A stretch of 9,442 nucleotides of DNA from Betaproteobacteria bacterium (GTDB lineage: Bacteria > Pseudomonadota > Gammaproteobacteria > Burkholderiales > SG8-39). The notes beneath the pieces are model-generated. The model worked only from the letters and a program-made list of their open reading frames with translations. It was not told the DNA's origin and ran no database searches. Position numbers and translations under genes: made by a program. Of the stretch, positions 1-6,119 are shown piece after piece (within the stretch, counting starts at the first letter, position 1; every line of letters begins with the position of its first letter). The stretch spans positions 1 to 9,442 of the forward strand of contig QYQC01000153.1 in NCBI GenBank assembly GCA_007280315.1, written 5' to 3'.

Positions 1-425
1 CACACATTGCTTATTATGGCGCAAATTCCCTGTTCTGCGGCGATACGCTGTTCGCCTGCGGCTGCGGGCGGCTGTTCGAGGGCACGGCACAGCAAATGTC
101 CGATTCGCTGGCCAAGCTGGCGGCCCTGCCGGATGCGACGTTGGTCTACAGCGGTCATGAATACACGCTGGCTAACATCGACTTCGCGCGTGCGGTGGAG
201 CCCGACAATGCAGATCTGGTGGAGCGCGCCGCAAGCGACGCCAAGAAGCGCGCAAGCGAGTTGCCAACGCTTCCCTCCACTATAGGACGCGAAAAGAAGA
301 CCAACCCATTCCTGCGTTGTCTGCAGCCGGCTGTGATCGCGTCGGCCAACAAATACCTGGGCGCGCGCGTGAGCGATCCGGTGCAGGTGTTCGCCGCCAT
401 CCGAAAATGGAAGAACGAGGCCTGA
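1..425 (+). CDS. gloB: Hydroxyacylglutathione hydrolase (glyoxalase II), C-terminal part, 5' end cut by window
   Basis: Glyoxalase II hydrolyses S-D-lactoylglutathione to D-lactate and glutathione, the second step of methylglyoxal detoxification in the cytosol. The frame is open from position 3 (HIAYYGANSLFCGDTLF...), well upstream of the first in-frame ATG at 96, so that ATG is internal and the gene starts outside the window. About 141 residues are visible out of a usual 250-260. Seen directly: the GDTLF motif at 39-53, whose Asp bridges the two metals in this metallo-beta-lactamase-fold family; CGCGRLFEGT just after it, the glutathione-side loop; GHEYT at 153-167, whose His is a metal ligand; and the C-terminal glyoxalase II domain with REKKTNPFLR and the final RKWKNE, which carries basic residues that contact glutathione. 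It reads toward mltD with a 118-nt gap that holds a separate promoter, so the two need not be co-transcribed. The call is secure; only the N-terminal HxHxDH metal site cannot be checked. Confidence 0.95.
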   Translation, partial: HIAYYGANSLFCGDTLFACGCGRLFEGTAQQMSDSLAKLAALPDATLVYSGHEYTLANIDFARAVEPDNADLVERAASDAKKRASELPTLPSTIGREKKTNPFLRCLQPAVIASANKYLGARVSDPVQVFAAIRKWKNEA

Positions 426-440
426 TCGAACTCAATTCGA
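426..440. repeat. Small inverted repeat directly after the gloB stop
   Basis: TCGAA (426-430) and TTCGA (436-440) form a 5-bp stem around the loop CTCAA, starting one base after the gloB stop codon. No T-run follows immediately, and the stem is short and AT-containing, so I do not call it a terminator. It may be chance. Confidence 0.25.
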
Positions 441-485
441 GCGTTTAAGTTTCCGCCCTAAGACATTATTTTTCCTCATCTTTCC

Positions 486-514
486 TTGACCCGACCAGTA
501 CGCTCGGCTATCAT
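486..514 (+). promoter_or_regulatory. Sigma70-type promoter for mltD
   Basis: TTGACC at 486-491 (-35, 5 of 6 consensus) and TATCAT at 509-514 (-10, 4 of 6) are separated by exactly 17 bp. Transcription would begin near 520-522, giving a leader of about 22 nt before the GTG at 544, with the GGGAGG ribosome-binding site (534-539) inside it. The promoter lies in the only gap between gloB and mltD. The match is visible in the sequence; its activity is inferred. Confidence 0.65.
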
Positions 515-543
515 GGCCTCTGTCCTATTAGGTGGGAGGCGTA

Positions 544-2058
544 GTGCCGAAATTGCGTTTTTTCGCGGCCCTCGCCTTTACCGCGCTAAGTTATGGTTGC
601 GCCGTTACGCCGGTGCAGACCGATAGCGCGATAAAGCACCAGCCCGGGCCGGCCGTTGAAACTCATGCATCTGCGCCGAAGTCGACGGGCAGTACCGCGA
701 CGGCAATACCGGCAGCGCCGATCGCCCGGCCGCTGCCGATCCAGGCACTGCCCAGCGCAGCGTCCCGCGAAATAAACGACAGCCTGCGCGCCATCCCCAC
801 GATCGACCTGACGGCGGTGCCGCCCGATTTGTGGGATCGCATCCGCACCGGATTTTCCATGCCGAATCTGGCCAGTCCGCTGGTACAGGACCGGCAGATC
901 TGGTACGCGAGTCAGCCGAGCTACGTCAAGCGCATGGTGGAACGCAGTAAGCGTTACCTGTACTACATTGTTGAGGAGTTGGAAAAACGCGGCATGCCGA
1001 CCGAACTCGCGCTGCTGCCGATGGTGGAAAGCGCGTTCAATCCCATGGCTTACTCGCGTTCCCATGCCTCCGGTCTGTGGCAATTCATACCCTCCACCGG
1101 AAAAAATTACAACCTGCAGCAGAACTCCTGGTACGACGGCCGGCGCGACGTCGTGGCATCGACCAGCGCTGCCCTCGATTACCTGCAGTTTCTGTACGAC
1201 ATGCACGGAGACTGGCACCTGGCCCTCGCTTCCTACAACTGGGGCGAAAATGCCGTGGCCCGCGCCATCGAAAGGAACAAGGCCAAAGGGCTGCCCACCG
1301 ATTACCTCTCGCTGAGCATGCCCACCGAAACACGCTACTACGTGCCCAAGCTCCAGGCTTTGAAAAACATAATCGCCAGTCCGCATGCCTTCGGCGTCGA
1401 TCTGGAGCCTGTTCCCAATACGCCCTATTTCGTCACCGTGGAAACGACACGCGACATGGACGTGCGCCTTGCGGCCAAGTTTGCGGATATGCCGCTGGCG
1501 GAATTTCTGGCGCTCAACCCCGGACACAACCGTCCGGTCATTGTGGCCAACGGATCGCCTGCGTTGGTGCTGCCTGCGGACCGCGCGAAAATATTTCTCG
1601 CGAACCTGGAGAGTAATGATCAGCCGCTGGTTTCCTGGCAGCGGTATACGCTTCGTTCGGGCGACAAGCTCGAACGTCTCGCCGCCAAAAGCGGTATTTC
1701 ACTCGCCCGGCTCAAGGCAATGAACGGTATCGGCCGCCGCACCAAGATCGCGCCTGGCTATCAGCTGCTGTTGCCGATGAAAGGCGCGCTGCTGGAACCG
1801 CTGCCGGCCATGTTCCAGCCGCCGTCCGCGCCCGAGGCACGCATGGTGGTGCGCAAGATCAGCTACACGGTGCAGCGCGGAGACACACTCCCCAAAATCG
1901 CCCAGCGCTACAAGGTCAGCACTGACGATCTGCGACTGTGGAACAACATCGGCCGGCTCGCCGCAGGACAGCGCCTGGTGATTCAGGTGCGCCAGGCCGC
2001 ACCGGCGAAAGGTGCGAAGCCAGCGAAGAAAACGCGCCGTACCCGGACAAAGAAGTAG
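544..2058 (+). CDS. mltD: Membrane-bound lytic murein transglycosylase D (lipoprotein, SLT + 2 LysM)
   Basis: Lytic transglycosylases cleave the MurNAc-GlcNAc bond of peptidoglycan, leaving 1,6-anhydro-MurNAc ends; MltD is an outer-membrane lipoprotein endo-enzyme. This product has 504 aa against about 452 in E. coli MltD. The N-terminus MPKLRFFAALAFTALSYGC resembles a lipoprotein signal with Cys19 as the lipidation site; the lipobox is imperfect because Tyr is at -2. A low-complexity Ala/Pro/Thr linker follows, then the SLT domain at about residues 145-275. Motifs there include LLPMVESAFNP (catalytic Glu162), SGLWQFIPSTG and the ALASYNWGE segment. Two LysM peptidoglycan-binding repeats lie at about 368-411 (YTLRSGDKLERLA) and 441-482 (YTVQRGDTLPKIA). 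The tail is Lys/Arg-rich. Start choice: GTG at 544 has GGGAGG four bases upstream and places K3 and R5 before the hydrophobic core; an in-frame GTG at 532 has no ribosome-binding site and would lie only about 11 nt from the predicted transcript start. The gene is monocistronic and convergent with the ABC operon. Confidence 0.93.
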   Translation: MPKLRFFAALAFTALSYGCAVTPVQTDSAIKHQPGPAVETHASAPKSTGSTATAIPAAPIARPLPIQALPSAASREINDSLRAIPTIDLTAVPPDLWDRIRTGFSMPNLASPLVQDRQIWYASQPSYVKRMVERSKRYLYYIVEELEKRGMPTELALLPMVESAFNPMAYSRSHASGLWQFIPSTGKNYNLQQNSWYDGRRDVVASTSAALDYLQFLYDMHGDWHLALASYNWGENAVARAIERNKAKGLPTDYLSLSMPTETRYYVPKLQALKNIIASPHAFGVDLEPVPNTPYFVTVETTRDMDVRLAAKFADMPLAEFLALNPGHNRPVIVANGSPALVLPADRAKIFLANLESNDQPLVSWQRYTLRSGDKLERLAAKSGISLARLKAMNGIGRRTKIAPGYQLLLPMKGALLEPLPAMFQPPSAPEARMVVRKISYTVQRGDTLPKIAQRYKVSTDDLRLWNNIGRLAAGQRLVIQVRQAAPAKGAKPAKKTRRTRTKK

Positions 2059-2063
2059 AAGCC

Positions 2064-2084
2064 GGCCGGCGCGCCGAGCCGGCC
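2064..2084. repeat. GC-only hairpin just after mltD
   Basis: GGCCGGC (2064-2070) pairs with GCCGGCC (2078-2084) across a 7-nt loop. It begins 5 nt after the mltD stop codon. The next bases are CCCTAT, so there is no U-run. It could stabilise the mltD mRNA end or assist termination with another factor; both roles are inference. Confidence 0.45.
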
Positions 2085-2116
2085 CCCTATGCCTCCAAGC
2101 TGCGGCGATCGGACTT

Positions 2117-2140
2117 GCGCGGACGGCGACCCGTCCGCGC
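2117..2140. repeat. Perfect 10-bp GC-rich hairpin with a 4-nt loop
   Basis: GCGCGGACGG (2117-2126) and CCGTCCGCGC (2131-2140) are exact reverse complements around the loop CGAC. The hairpin directly abuts the next one, with a single base (2141) between them, so the two could stack in an RNA. No U-run follows. Confidence 0.55.
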
Positions 2141-2141
2141 G

Positions 2142-2192
2142 GATCGTTGATCGCGCTCGGATGAAAAGCCCATCCGGGCGCGATCAACGATC
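2142..2192. repeat. REP-like hairpin 1 (22-bp stem, 7-nt loop)
   Basis: GATCGTTGATCGCGC (2142-2156) pairs exactly with 2178-2192, and CGGATG (2158-2163) pairs with CATCCG (2171-2176). The only non-Watson-Crick position is T2157 opposite G2177, a G-U wobble in RNA. The loop is AAAAGCC (2164-2170). Total length is 51 nt. The tip (2158-2176) recurs in inverted orientation in the hairpin at 2231-2281. After the stem the + strand reads TTGTATAA, a poor terminator tail. Confidence 0.75.
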
Positions 2193-2200
2193 TTGTATAA

Positions 2201-2224
2201 AACCCCCGCACGTCCCTCGGGGTT
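2201..2224. repeat. Weak 6-bp inverted repeat between the two large hairpins
   Basis: AACCCC (2201-2206) and GGGGTT (2219-2224) are reverse complements with a 12-nt loop. It lies in the 38-nt spacer that separates the two large hairpins and could be chance in this GC-rich DNA. Confidence 0.3.
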
Positions 2225-2230
2225 AACAAT

Positions 2231-2281
2231 AACCGTGTTTTTTGTGCGGATGTGCTTTCCATCCGCACAAAAAGCACGGTT
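2231..2281. repeat. REP-like hairpin 2 (22-bp stem, 7-nt loop), inverted relative to hairpin 1
   Basis: The arms 2231-2252 and 2260-2281 pair along 22 bp. The single non-Watson-Crick position is T2238 opposite G2274, again a G-U wobble. The loop is TGCTTTC (2253-2259). The stem contains a TTTTT/AAAAA block in its lower half, with the T-run on the 5' side on both strands, which is the reverse of an intrinsic terminator. Read on the - strand, the tip is CGGATGGAAAGCACATCCG, which differs from hairpin 1's tip at 2 of 19 positions. Length (51 nt), stem and loop sizes match hairpin 1 exactly. Confidence 0.75.
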
Positions 2282-2282
2282 G

Positions 2283-2297
2283 GCGCGCGCAGCGCGC
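2283..2297. repeat. Short GCGCGC hairpin
   Basis: GCGCGC (2283-2288) and GCGCGC (2292-2297) flank a 3-nt loop, one base after hairpin 2. It is the first structure met by transcripts leaving the ABC operon on the - strand. A low-complexity GC run makes chance likely. Confidence 0.3.
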
Positions 2298-2339
2298 ATG
2301 TCTGTCAGTCGCTTGCGGTGGAACTTAAGACGCGAAACG

Positions 2340-4046
2340 CTACACTCGCGCCGCGGCCGGCACGAAACCGCGCGGAATCGCTGACAGCAGCCGCCGCGTG
2401 TACTCCTGCTTCGGCGCGAGATAAATATCGTCCGAATTCGCCATTTCCACCAGTTTCCCTTCGTTCAGCACCATCACCTGGTCGGACATGTACTTGACCA
2501 CGGCGAGATCGTGCGAAATGAAGATGTAGCTCATGTGGAATTCGTCCTGCAGATCCTGCAGCAGGTTCAGCACCTGCGCCTGGATCGAAACGTCGAGCGC
2601 GGACACCGATTCGTCGCAGATCAGCACGTCGGGCTTCATCGTGAGGCAGCGCGCGATGGCGATGCGCTGACGCTGACCGCCGGAAAATTCGTGCGGATAC
2701 TTGTTGAATGCGACACGGCCCAGGCCGACACGGTCGAGCAGTTCGTACGCCAGTTTGGATCGGGCCGCGAGGTCGGCGCCGATGCCGTGGATCTGCATCG
2801 GCTCGATCAGAATATTTCCGACGGTGAAGCGCGGATTGAGCGAAGCATAGGGATTCTGGAAAATAATCTGGATGCGCCTTTTGAAGGGCATCAGCTCGCG
2901 CCGCGACAGCTTGAGCAGGTCGGTTCCCTCGAACAGCACTTCACCGCCGGTGGCGTCGATAAGCCGCATCAGCGCCAGACCGATGGTGGTCTTGCCCGAG
3001 CCCGATTCCCCGACCAGGCCCAGCGTCTTTCCCTTGGCGAGCGTGAATGACACGCGCTCGACCGCGCGAAACGCCTTGTGCCCGAACAGCCCCTCGCGCA
3101 GGAGGAAATCCTTGGACAGGTTGCGCGCTTCGAGGATGATCGCATCGCCTTCCACGACGCCGCGCTTGCGCTCCTGCTGCCCCGCGGGCCTGCCATCCGA
3201 GCGCAGGAAATCGTCGATCACCGGCAGGCGCTGCGGCCGGCGGTCCAGCCGCGGCCGGCATTCCAGCAACGCCCTGGTGTAGGGATGCTGCGGGCGCTCG
3301 AAAATCTCGGCCACTGACGCCGATTCGCGAATCTCGCCCTCCTGCATTACCACCACATGGTCCGCTATTTCGCCGACCAGCGCGAGATCGTGCGTGATGA
3401 ACAGCACCGACATGTCGCGCTGCTGCTTCAGACCCGCGAGCAATTCCAGGATCTGTCTCTGGATAGTGACATCGAGCGCCGTGGTCGGCTCATCGGCAAT
3501 CAGCAGTTTCGGTTCGCACGCAATGGCCATCGCGATCATTACGCGCTGCTGCTGGCCGCCGGAGAGCTGGTGCGGATAGGAATTGACGCGCAGCTGCGGC
3601 TCGGGAATGCCGACTTCGTTCAATACTTCGATGCCGCGAGCGCGCGCTTGTGCGCGGCCAAGGCCCATGTGCAGGCGCAGCACCTCGCAGATCTGGTCGC
3701 CGACGGTGAACACCGGGTTCAACGAGGTCATCGGCTCCTGGAATATCATCGAGATTTCTTTGCCGCGGATCTTCTGCAGCCTTTCGCGCGGTTCCCGCAG
3801 CAGGTCGCGCGTTTGATAGATGACGCGGCTGCCCTCGAGGATCAGCGCCGACTCCGGCGGCAGCAACCCCATGATTGCCATCGCCGAAACCGATTTGCCG
3901 CTGCCGGATTCGCCGACCAGCGCCACCGTACTGCGGTCCGGGATGTCAAAACTCACGCCCTTGACGGCGTCGAACGTCTGCGTCTTGTCCAGGCGGAAGC
4001 GCACCCGCAGGTCGCGCACTTCGATCAGGTTCTTTTGTTCGGTCAT
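2340..4046 (-). CDS. Fused dual-domain ATPase of a peptide-type ABC importer (DppD-DppF / OppD-OppF / YejF type)
   Basis: This 568-aa cytoplasmic protein carries both nucleotide-binding domains that power the importer encoded upstream. Domain 1: Walker A GESGSGKS (residues 45-52), Q-loop FQEPMTSLNP (about 102-111), signature LSGGQQQR (161-168), Walker B LLIADEP (181-187) and H-loop THDLALV. The oligopeptide-transporter C-terminal motif HPYTRALLE follows. Domain 2: Walker A GESGSGKT (Lys at about 352), Q-loop FQNPYASLNP, signature FSGGQRQRIAIAR (about 453), Walker B VLICDES (about 477) and SHDLAVV. The second Walker B has Ser where Pro is usual after the catalytic Glu; the Glu is kept. All catalytic motifs are therefore present in both halves. 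Start choice: ATG at 4046 gives MTEQKNLIEVRDL, a typical beginning for domain 1, and sits 4 nt after the upstream permease stop; a longer reading from 4085 would overlap that permease. It is the last gene of the operon. Peptide as substrate is inferred from family; related systems also carry nickel or sugars. Confidence 0.93.
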   Translation of the reverse strand: MTEQKNLIEVRDLRVRFRLDKTQTFDAVKGVSFDIPDRSTVALVGESGSGKSVSAMAIMGLLPPESALILEGSRVIYQTRDLLREPRERLQKIRGKEISMIFQEPMTSLNPVFTVGDQICEVLRLHMGLGRAQARARGIEVLNEVGIPEPQLRVNSYPHQLSGGQQQRVMIAMAIACEPKLLIADEPTTALDVTIQRQILELLAGLKQQRDMSVLFITHDLALVGEIADHVVVMQEGEIRESASVAEIFERPQHPYTRALLECRPRLDRRPQRLPVIDDFLRSDGRPAGQQERKRGVVEGDAIILEARNLSKDFLLREGLFGHKAFRAVERVSFTLAKGKTLGLVGESGSGKTTIGLALMRLIDATGGEVLFEGTDLLKLSRRELMPFKRRIQIIFQNPYASLNPRFTVGNILIEPMQIHGIGADLAARSKLAYELLDRVGLGRVAFNKYPHEFSGGQRQRIAIARCLTMKPDVLICDESVSALDVSIQAQVLNLLQDLQDEFHMSYIFISHDLAVVKYMSDQVMVLNEGKLVEMANSDDIYLAPKQEYTRRLLSAIPRGFVPAAARV

Positions 4047-4050
4047 GGCG

Positions 4051-5112
4051 CTACAACACGGCTTTGAGTTTGGGGTCGAGCGCATCGCGCAGCGCGTCGG
4101 TAAACAGGCTGAACGCGGTCACCAGTACCGCCATGCTGGCGGTTGCGGCGGCAAGCTGCCACCATTTGCCGATCACCAGTTCATTTTGCGCTTCGGCGAG
4201 CATCGTGCCCCAGGACACCAGTTCCACCGGCACGCCAAAACCAAGAAACGACAAAATCACCTCGGCCTTGATGAACTGCACCACGTGCTGTGACAGCTGC
4301 ACCAGGATGACATGACTGACGTTGGGCAGGATCTGCACGAACATGCGGCGCATGTTGGAGGCGCCGATCGCATCCGCCGCGCGCACGTATTCGCGTTCGC
4401 GATGTTTTAGGTACTCCGCGCGCAACAGCCGGTAGATGCCGGTCCACCCGGTGATGCCGAGGATCATGATCACGGTGGCGATGCCTTTGCCGAACACGGC
4501 GGCGAAGGCAAGGATCAGCAGAATATAGGGTATCGAGGTGAAAACGTTGTATATCCACTCGAACAGATCGTTGGTGCGACCGCCGAAATAGCCGGCACAG
4601 GCGCCGAACACCGTGCCGAGAACGGCGGCCAGCAACGCCGCAGCGAAACCGACAAAAATGGAAATCTCGGCGCCCTTCACCGTCTTCTTGATGATGTCCT
4701 TGCCCCATTTGTCGCCGCCGAACGGAAGGGTGTCGGAGCGCTGGATTTCGGTCACCTTGATTTTCGCGGTGCGTTCGTCGAGCTCCTTGTAGTAGGGCGC
4801 GAGCGGATCGATATCGGAAAGGTCCACCGGCGCCACTTTTGACACCGCCGTAAGGTTGCGGCTCGACTCGGCTTCGAGATTCTCCAGGTGCGGCAGGAAA
4901 CTCGGGTTGGCATAGGAAACGCCGACCTCGCGGTTCCAATCCTTGGCGAAAAGTCCCAGCGCCGAGCCCAGAACCAGCAGCATGTACGCCGCGACGATAA
5001 CCACGCAAATCATGCCGACGCGATCATTGCGCAGACGGCGGAACGCGGCGCGCCACGGACCGGCAGAGTCGTGCCTGGTTTCGGCGAAGGTGCTCTCGAT
5101 CACGGCACTCAT
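4051..5112 (-). CDS. ABC importer permease, DppC/OppC type, with enlarged first periplasmic loop
   Basis: Inner-membrane permease, 353 aa against about 300 for DppC/OppC. The N-terminal OppC-like cytoplasmic segment (PWRAAFRRLRNDRVG) leads into TM1 at about 32-52. A polar stretch of roughly 90-100 residues (about 53-145) follows before TM2, and its end, LPFGGDKWGKDIIKKTVKGAEIS, matches the family's FGTDxxGRD...ARIS motif. TM2 onward is a normal BPD_transp_1 domain (AEISIFVGFAAALLAAVLGTVFG...). The EAA loop that contacts the ATPase is at 241-265 (EYVRAADAIGASNMRRMF), and FLGFGVP...SWGTMLAEAQ near the C-terminus is typical of DppC. The extra length lies in the periplasmic loop. The start ATG (5112) overlaps the stop of an 11-codon mini-ORF (ATGA), and the stop lies 4 nt before the ATPase start, so translational coupling is likely. 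Substrate not determinable from sequence. Confidence 0.92.
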   Translation of the reverse strand: MSAVIESTFAETRHDSAGPWRAAFRRLRNDRVGMICVVIVAAYMLLVLGSALGLFAKDWNREVGVSYANPSFLPHLENLEAESSRNLTAVSKVAPVDLSDIDPLAPYYKELDERTAKIKVTEIQRSDTLPFGGDKWGKDIIKKTVKGAEISIFVGFAAALLAAVLGTVFGACAGYFGGRTNDLFEWIYNVFTSIPYILLILAFAAVFGKGIATVIMILGITGWTGIYRLLRAEYLKHREREYVRAADAIGASNMRRMFVQILPNVSHVILVQLSQHVVQFIKAEVILSFLGFGVPVELVSWGTMLAEAQNELVIGKWWQLAAATASMAVLVTAFSLFTDALRDALDPKLKAVL

Positions 5113-5144
5113 AGCGGCCCCCGCTCGATGTACTTTGACTTCAT
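5109..5144 (-). other. Possible 11-codon leader mini-ORF coupled to the second permease
   Basis: In the 39-nt gap between the two permease genes, ATG at 5144-5142 opens a frame reading MKSKYIERGPL and ending at TGA (5111-5109). The stop overlaps the permease ATG as ATGA. GAGG, formed from the end of the upstream stop codon onward, lies 5 nt before the mini-ORF start and is better than any ribosome-binding site seen for the permease itself. It could deliver ribosomes to the permease start by coupling, or be chance; the peptide resembles nothing I know. Confidence 0.2.
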
Positions 5145-5151
5145 ACAGGCC

Positions 5152-6090
5152 TCACTTGAATTCGACACGCGGATCGACCCACTTGTAGAGCACATCGACC
5201 AGCAGGTTGAGGAACATGGTGAACACCGCTAGATACACGGTGATCGCCTTGATCACGGGAAAATCGCTGCGTTCAACTGCGGTAATCACTTCGCGACCGA
5301 GTCCTGGAATGGAGAAGAACTTTTCCAGCAGGAACGATCCGATCATCAGCCCCGGCAGCGCAATCGCAATGTTTGTCAGGATGGGAATCATGGCATTGCG
5401 CATCACATGCTTGAACATCACCGTCGTTTCCGACAGACCTTTGGCACGCGCGGTGCGCACGTAATCCTGGTTGATTTCGTCGAGGAAGAATGAACGGTAC
5501 AAACGCAGGGTCGGCGCGACGCTTACGAGCAGCGCCAGGAACACCGGCAGTGGCGCATACACCACCAGGTTTTTCCAGTAGGAGTCGCTCCAGCCCTGCA
5601 CCGGGAACCAGCCCAGGAGAAAGCCGAACAGCCATTGGCCGATAATGATGTAGACCAGAAACGAAATCGACATGGCAAAGGTACAGGCGATCATGATGGC
5701 GCGATCGGTTAGCGAGCCGCGGACATATGCGACGCCCAGCGCAAACAGGATGCCCAGCGTGGTCTCCAGCAGCAACAGCGGGAACATGATGGTGAGCGTC
5801 GGTCCGATGCGTGTCGCAAAAATACGCGACACCTCCTCGTTGGTGCTCCAGCTGCGGCCAAAGTCGCCGGTGACGATCTGCTGGCAAAAGATTAGAAGTT
5901 GTTTCCAGTAAGGCTGATCGACGCCAAGCTGCTTGCGGATGTTTTCGATCTGTTCCGGATTCGAAATCTTGCCGGCGAGCACCTGCGCCGGATCGCCACC
6001 GACCCAGTTGAACAAGACGAATATCAGCAGCACCACGCCGAGCATCGTCGGAATCATCTGCCACAGTCTGCGAATAATATAGGCGGTCAT
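5152..6090 (-). CDS. ABC importer permease, DppB/OppB type
   Basis: Inner-membrane permease, 312 aa, the usual family length. The N-terminus MTAYIIRRLWQMIPTMLGVVLLIFVLFNWVGGDP is the classic DppB start: a first transmembrane helix ending in GDPA. It is followed by the periplasmic segment with IRKQLGVDQPYWKQ and the TGDFGRSW motif. Further helices are visible at about 98-122, 130-156 and 170-190 and near the C-terminus (PGLMIGSFLLEKFFSIPGLG, then the last helix before LYKWVDPRVEFK). The EAA-type coupling loop is at about 208-236 (DYVRTARAKGLSETTVMFKHVMRNAMIPI). It pairs with the DppC-type permease to form the translocation pore. The start ATG at 6090 is preceded by GGACGGAG and lies 29 nt after the peptidase stop, so it belongs to the same transcription unit. 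Substrate class (peptides) is inferred from family and from the peptidase next door. Confidence 0.94.
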   Translation of the reverse strand: MTAYIIRRLWQMIPTMLGVVLLIFVLFNWVGGDPAQVLAGKISNPEQIENIRKQLGVDQPYWKQLLIFCQQIVTGDFGRSWSTNEEVSRIFATRIGPTLTIMFPLLLLETTLGILFALGVAYVRGSLTDRAIMIACTFAMSISFLVYIIIGQWLFGFLLGWFPVQGWSDSYWKNLVVYAPLPVFLALLVSVAPTLRLYRSFFLDEINQDYVRTARAKGLSETTVMFKHVMRNAMIPILTNIAIALPGLMIGSFLLEKFFSIPGLGREVITAVERSDFPVIKAITVYLAVFTMFLNLLVDVLYKWVDPRVEFK

Positions 6091-6119
6091 ACTCCGTCCT
6101 TGGTCCTGTTATTCACGTC

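Larger units (their letters stand above)
2059..2339. other. Convergent intergenic region, densely structured, no gene
   Basis: These 281 bases lie between the stop codons of mltD (+) and the fused ATPase gene (-). I see no credible coding sequence; open frames here are short or antisense to mltD. The region instead carries a series of inverted repeats, listed separately: 2064-2084, 2117-2140, 2142-2192, 2201-2224, 2231-2281 and 2283-2297. Placement between two converging genes fits transcription termination or mRNA-end protection, and it is also the typical location of REP-type repeats. None of the hairpins is followed by a proper U-run in either direction. Confidence 0.8.

Noticed and set aside
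7..285. Separate small + strand gene starting TTG at 7
   Set aside because: It lies out of frame within the clear glyoxalase II coding sequence, and its product is Arg/Ser/Pro-rich as expected of a shadow frame.
586..1527. Long antisense open frame (313 codons) opposite mltD
   Set aside because: It mirrors the codon structure of mltD, has no recognisable motif and runs against a confidently identified gene. It is a high-GC shadow frame.
2196..2201. TATAAA as a -10 box between the two large hairpins
   Set aside because: No -35-like hexamer lies 16-18 bp upstream (that position is inside the hairpin stem reading TCCGGG), and no gene follows on the + strand.
2231..2281. Large hairpin with T6 and A5 blocks as an intrinsic bidirectional terminator
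   Set aside because: On both strands the T block precedes the stem tip and the A block follows it, the reverse of a terminator, and both blocks are paired inside the stem.
2511..4067. Several + strand open frames of 130-240 codons opposite the fused ATPase gene
   Set aside because: Both ATPase domains are fully accounted for on the - strand. The + frames are Arg/His-rich or Gln/Asp-rich shadows without domains.
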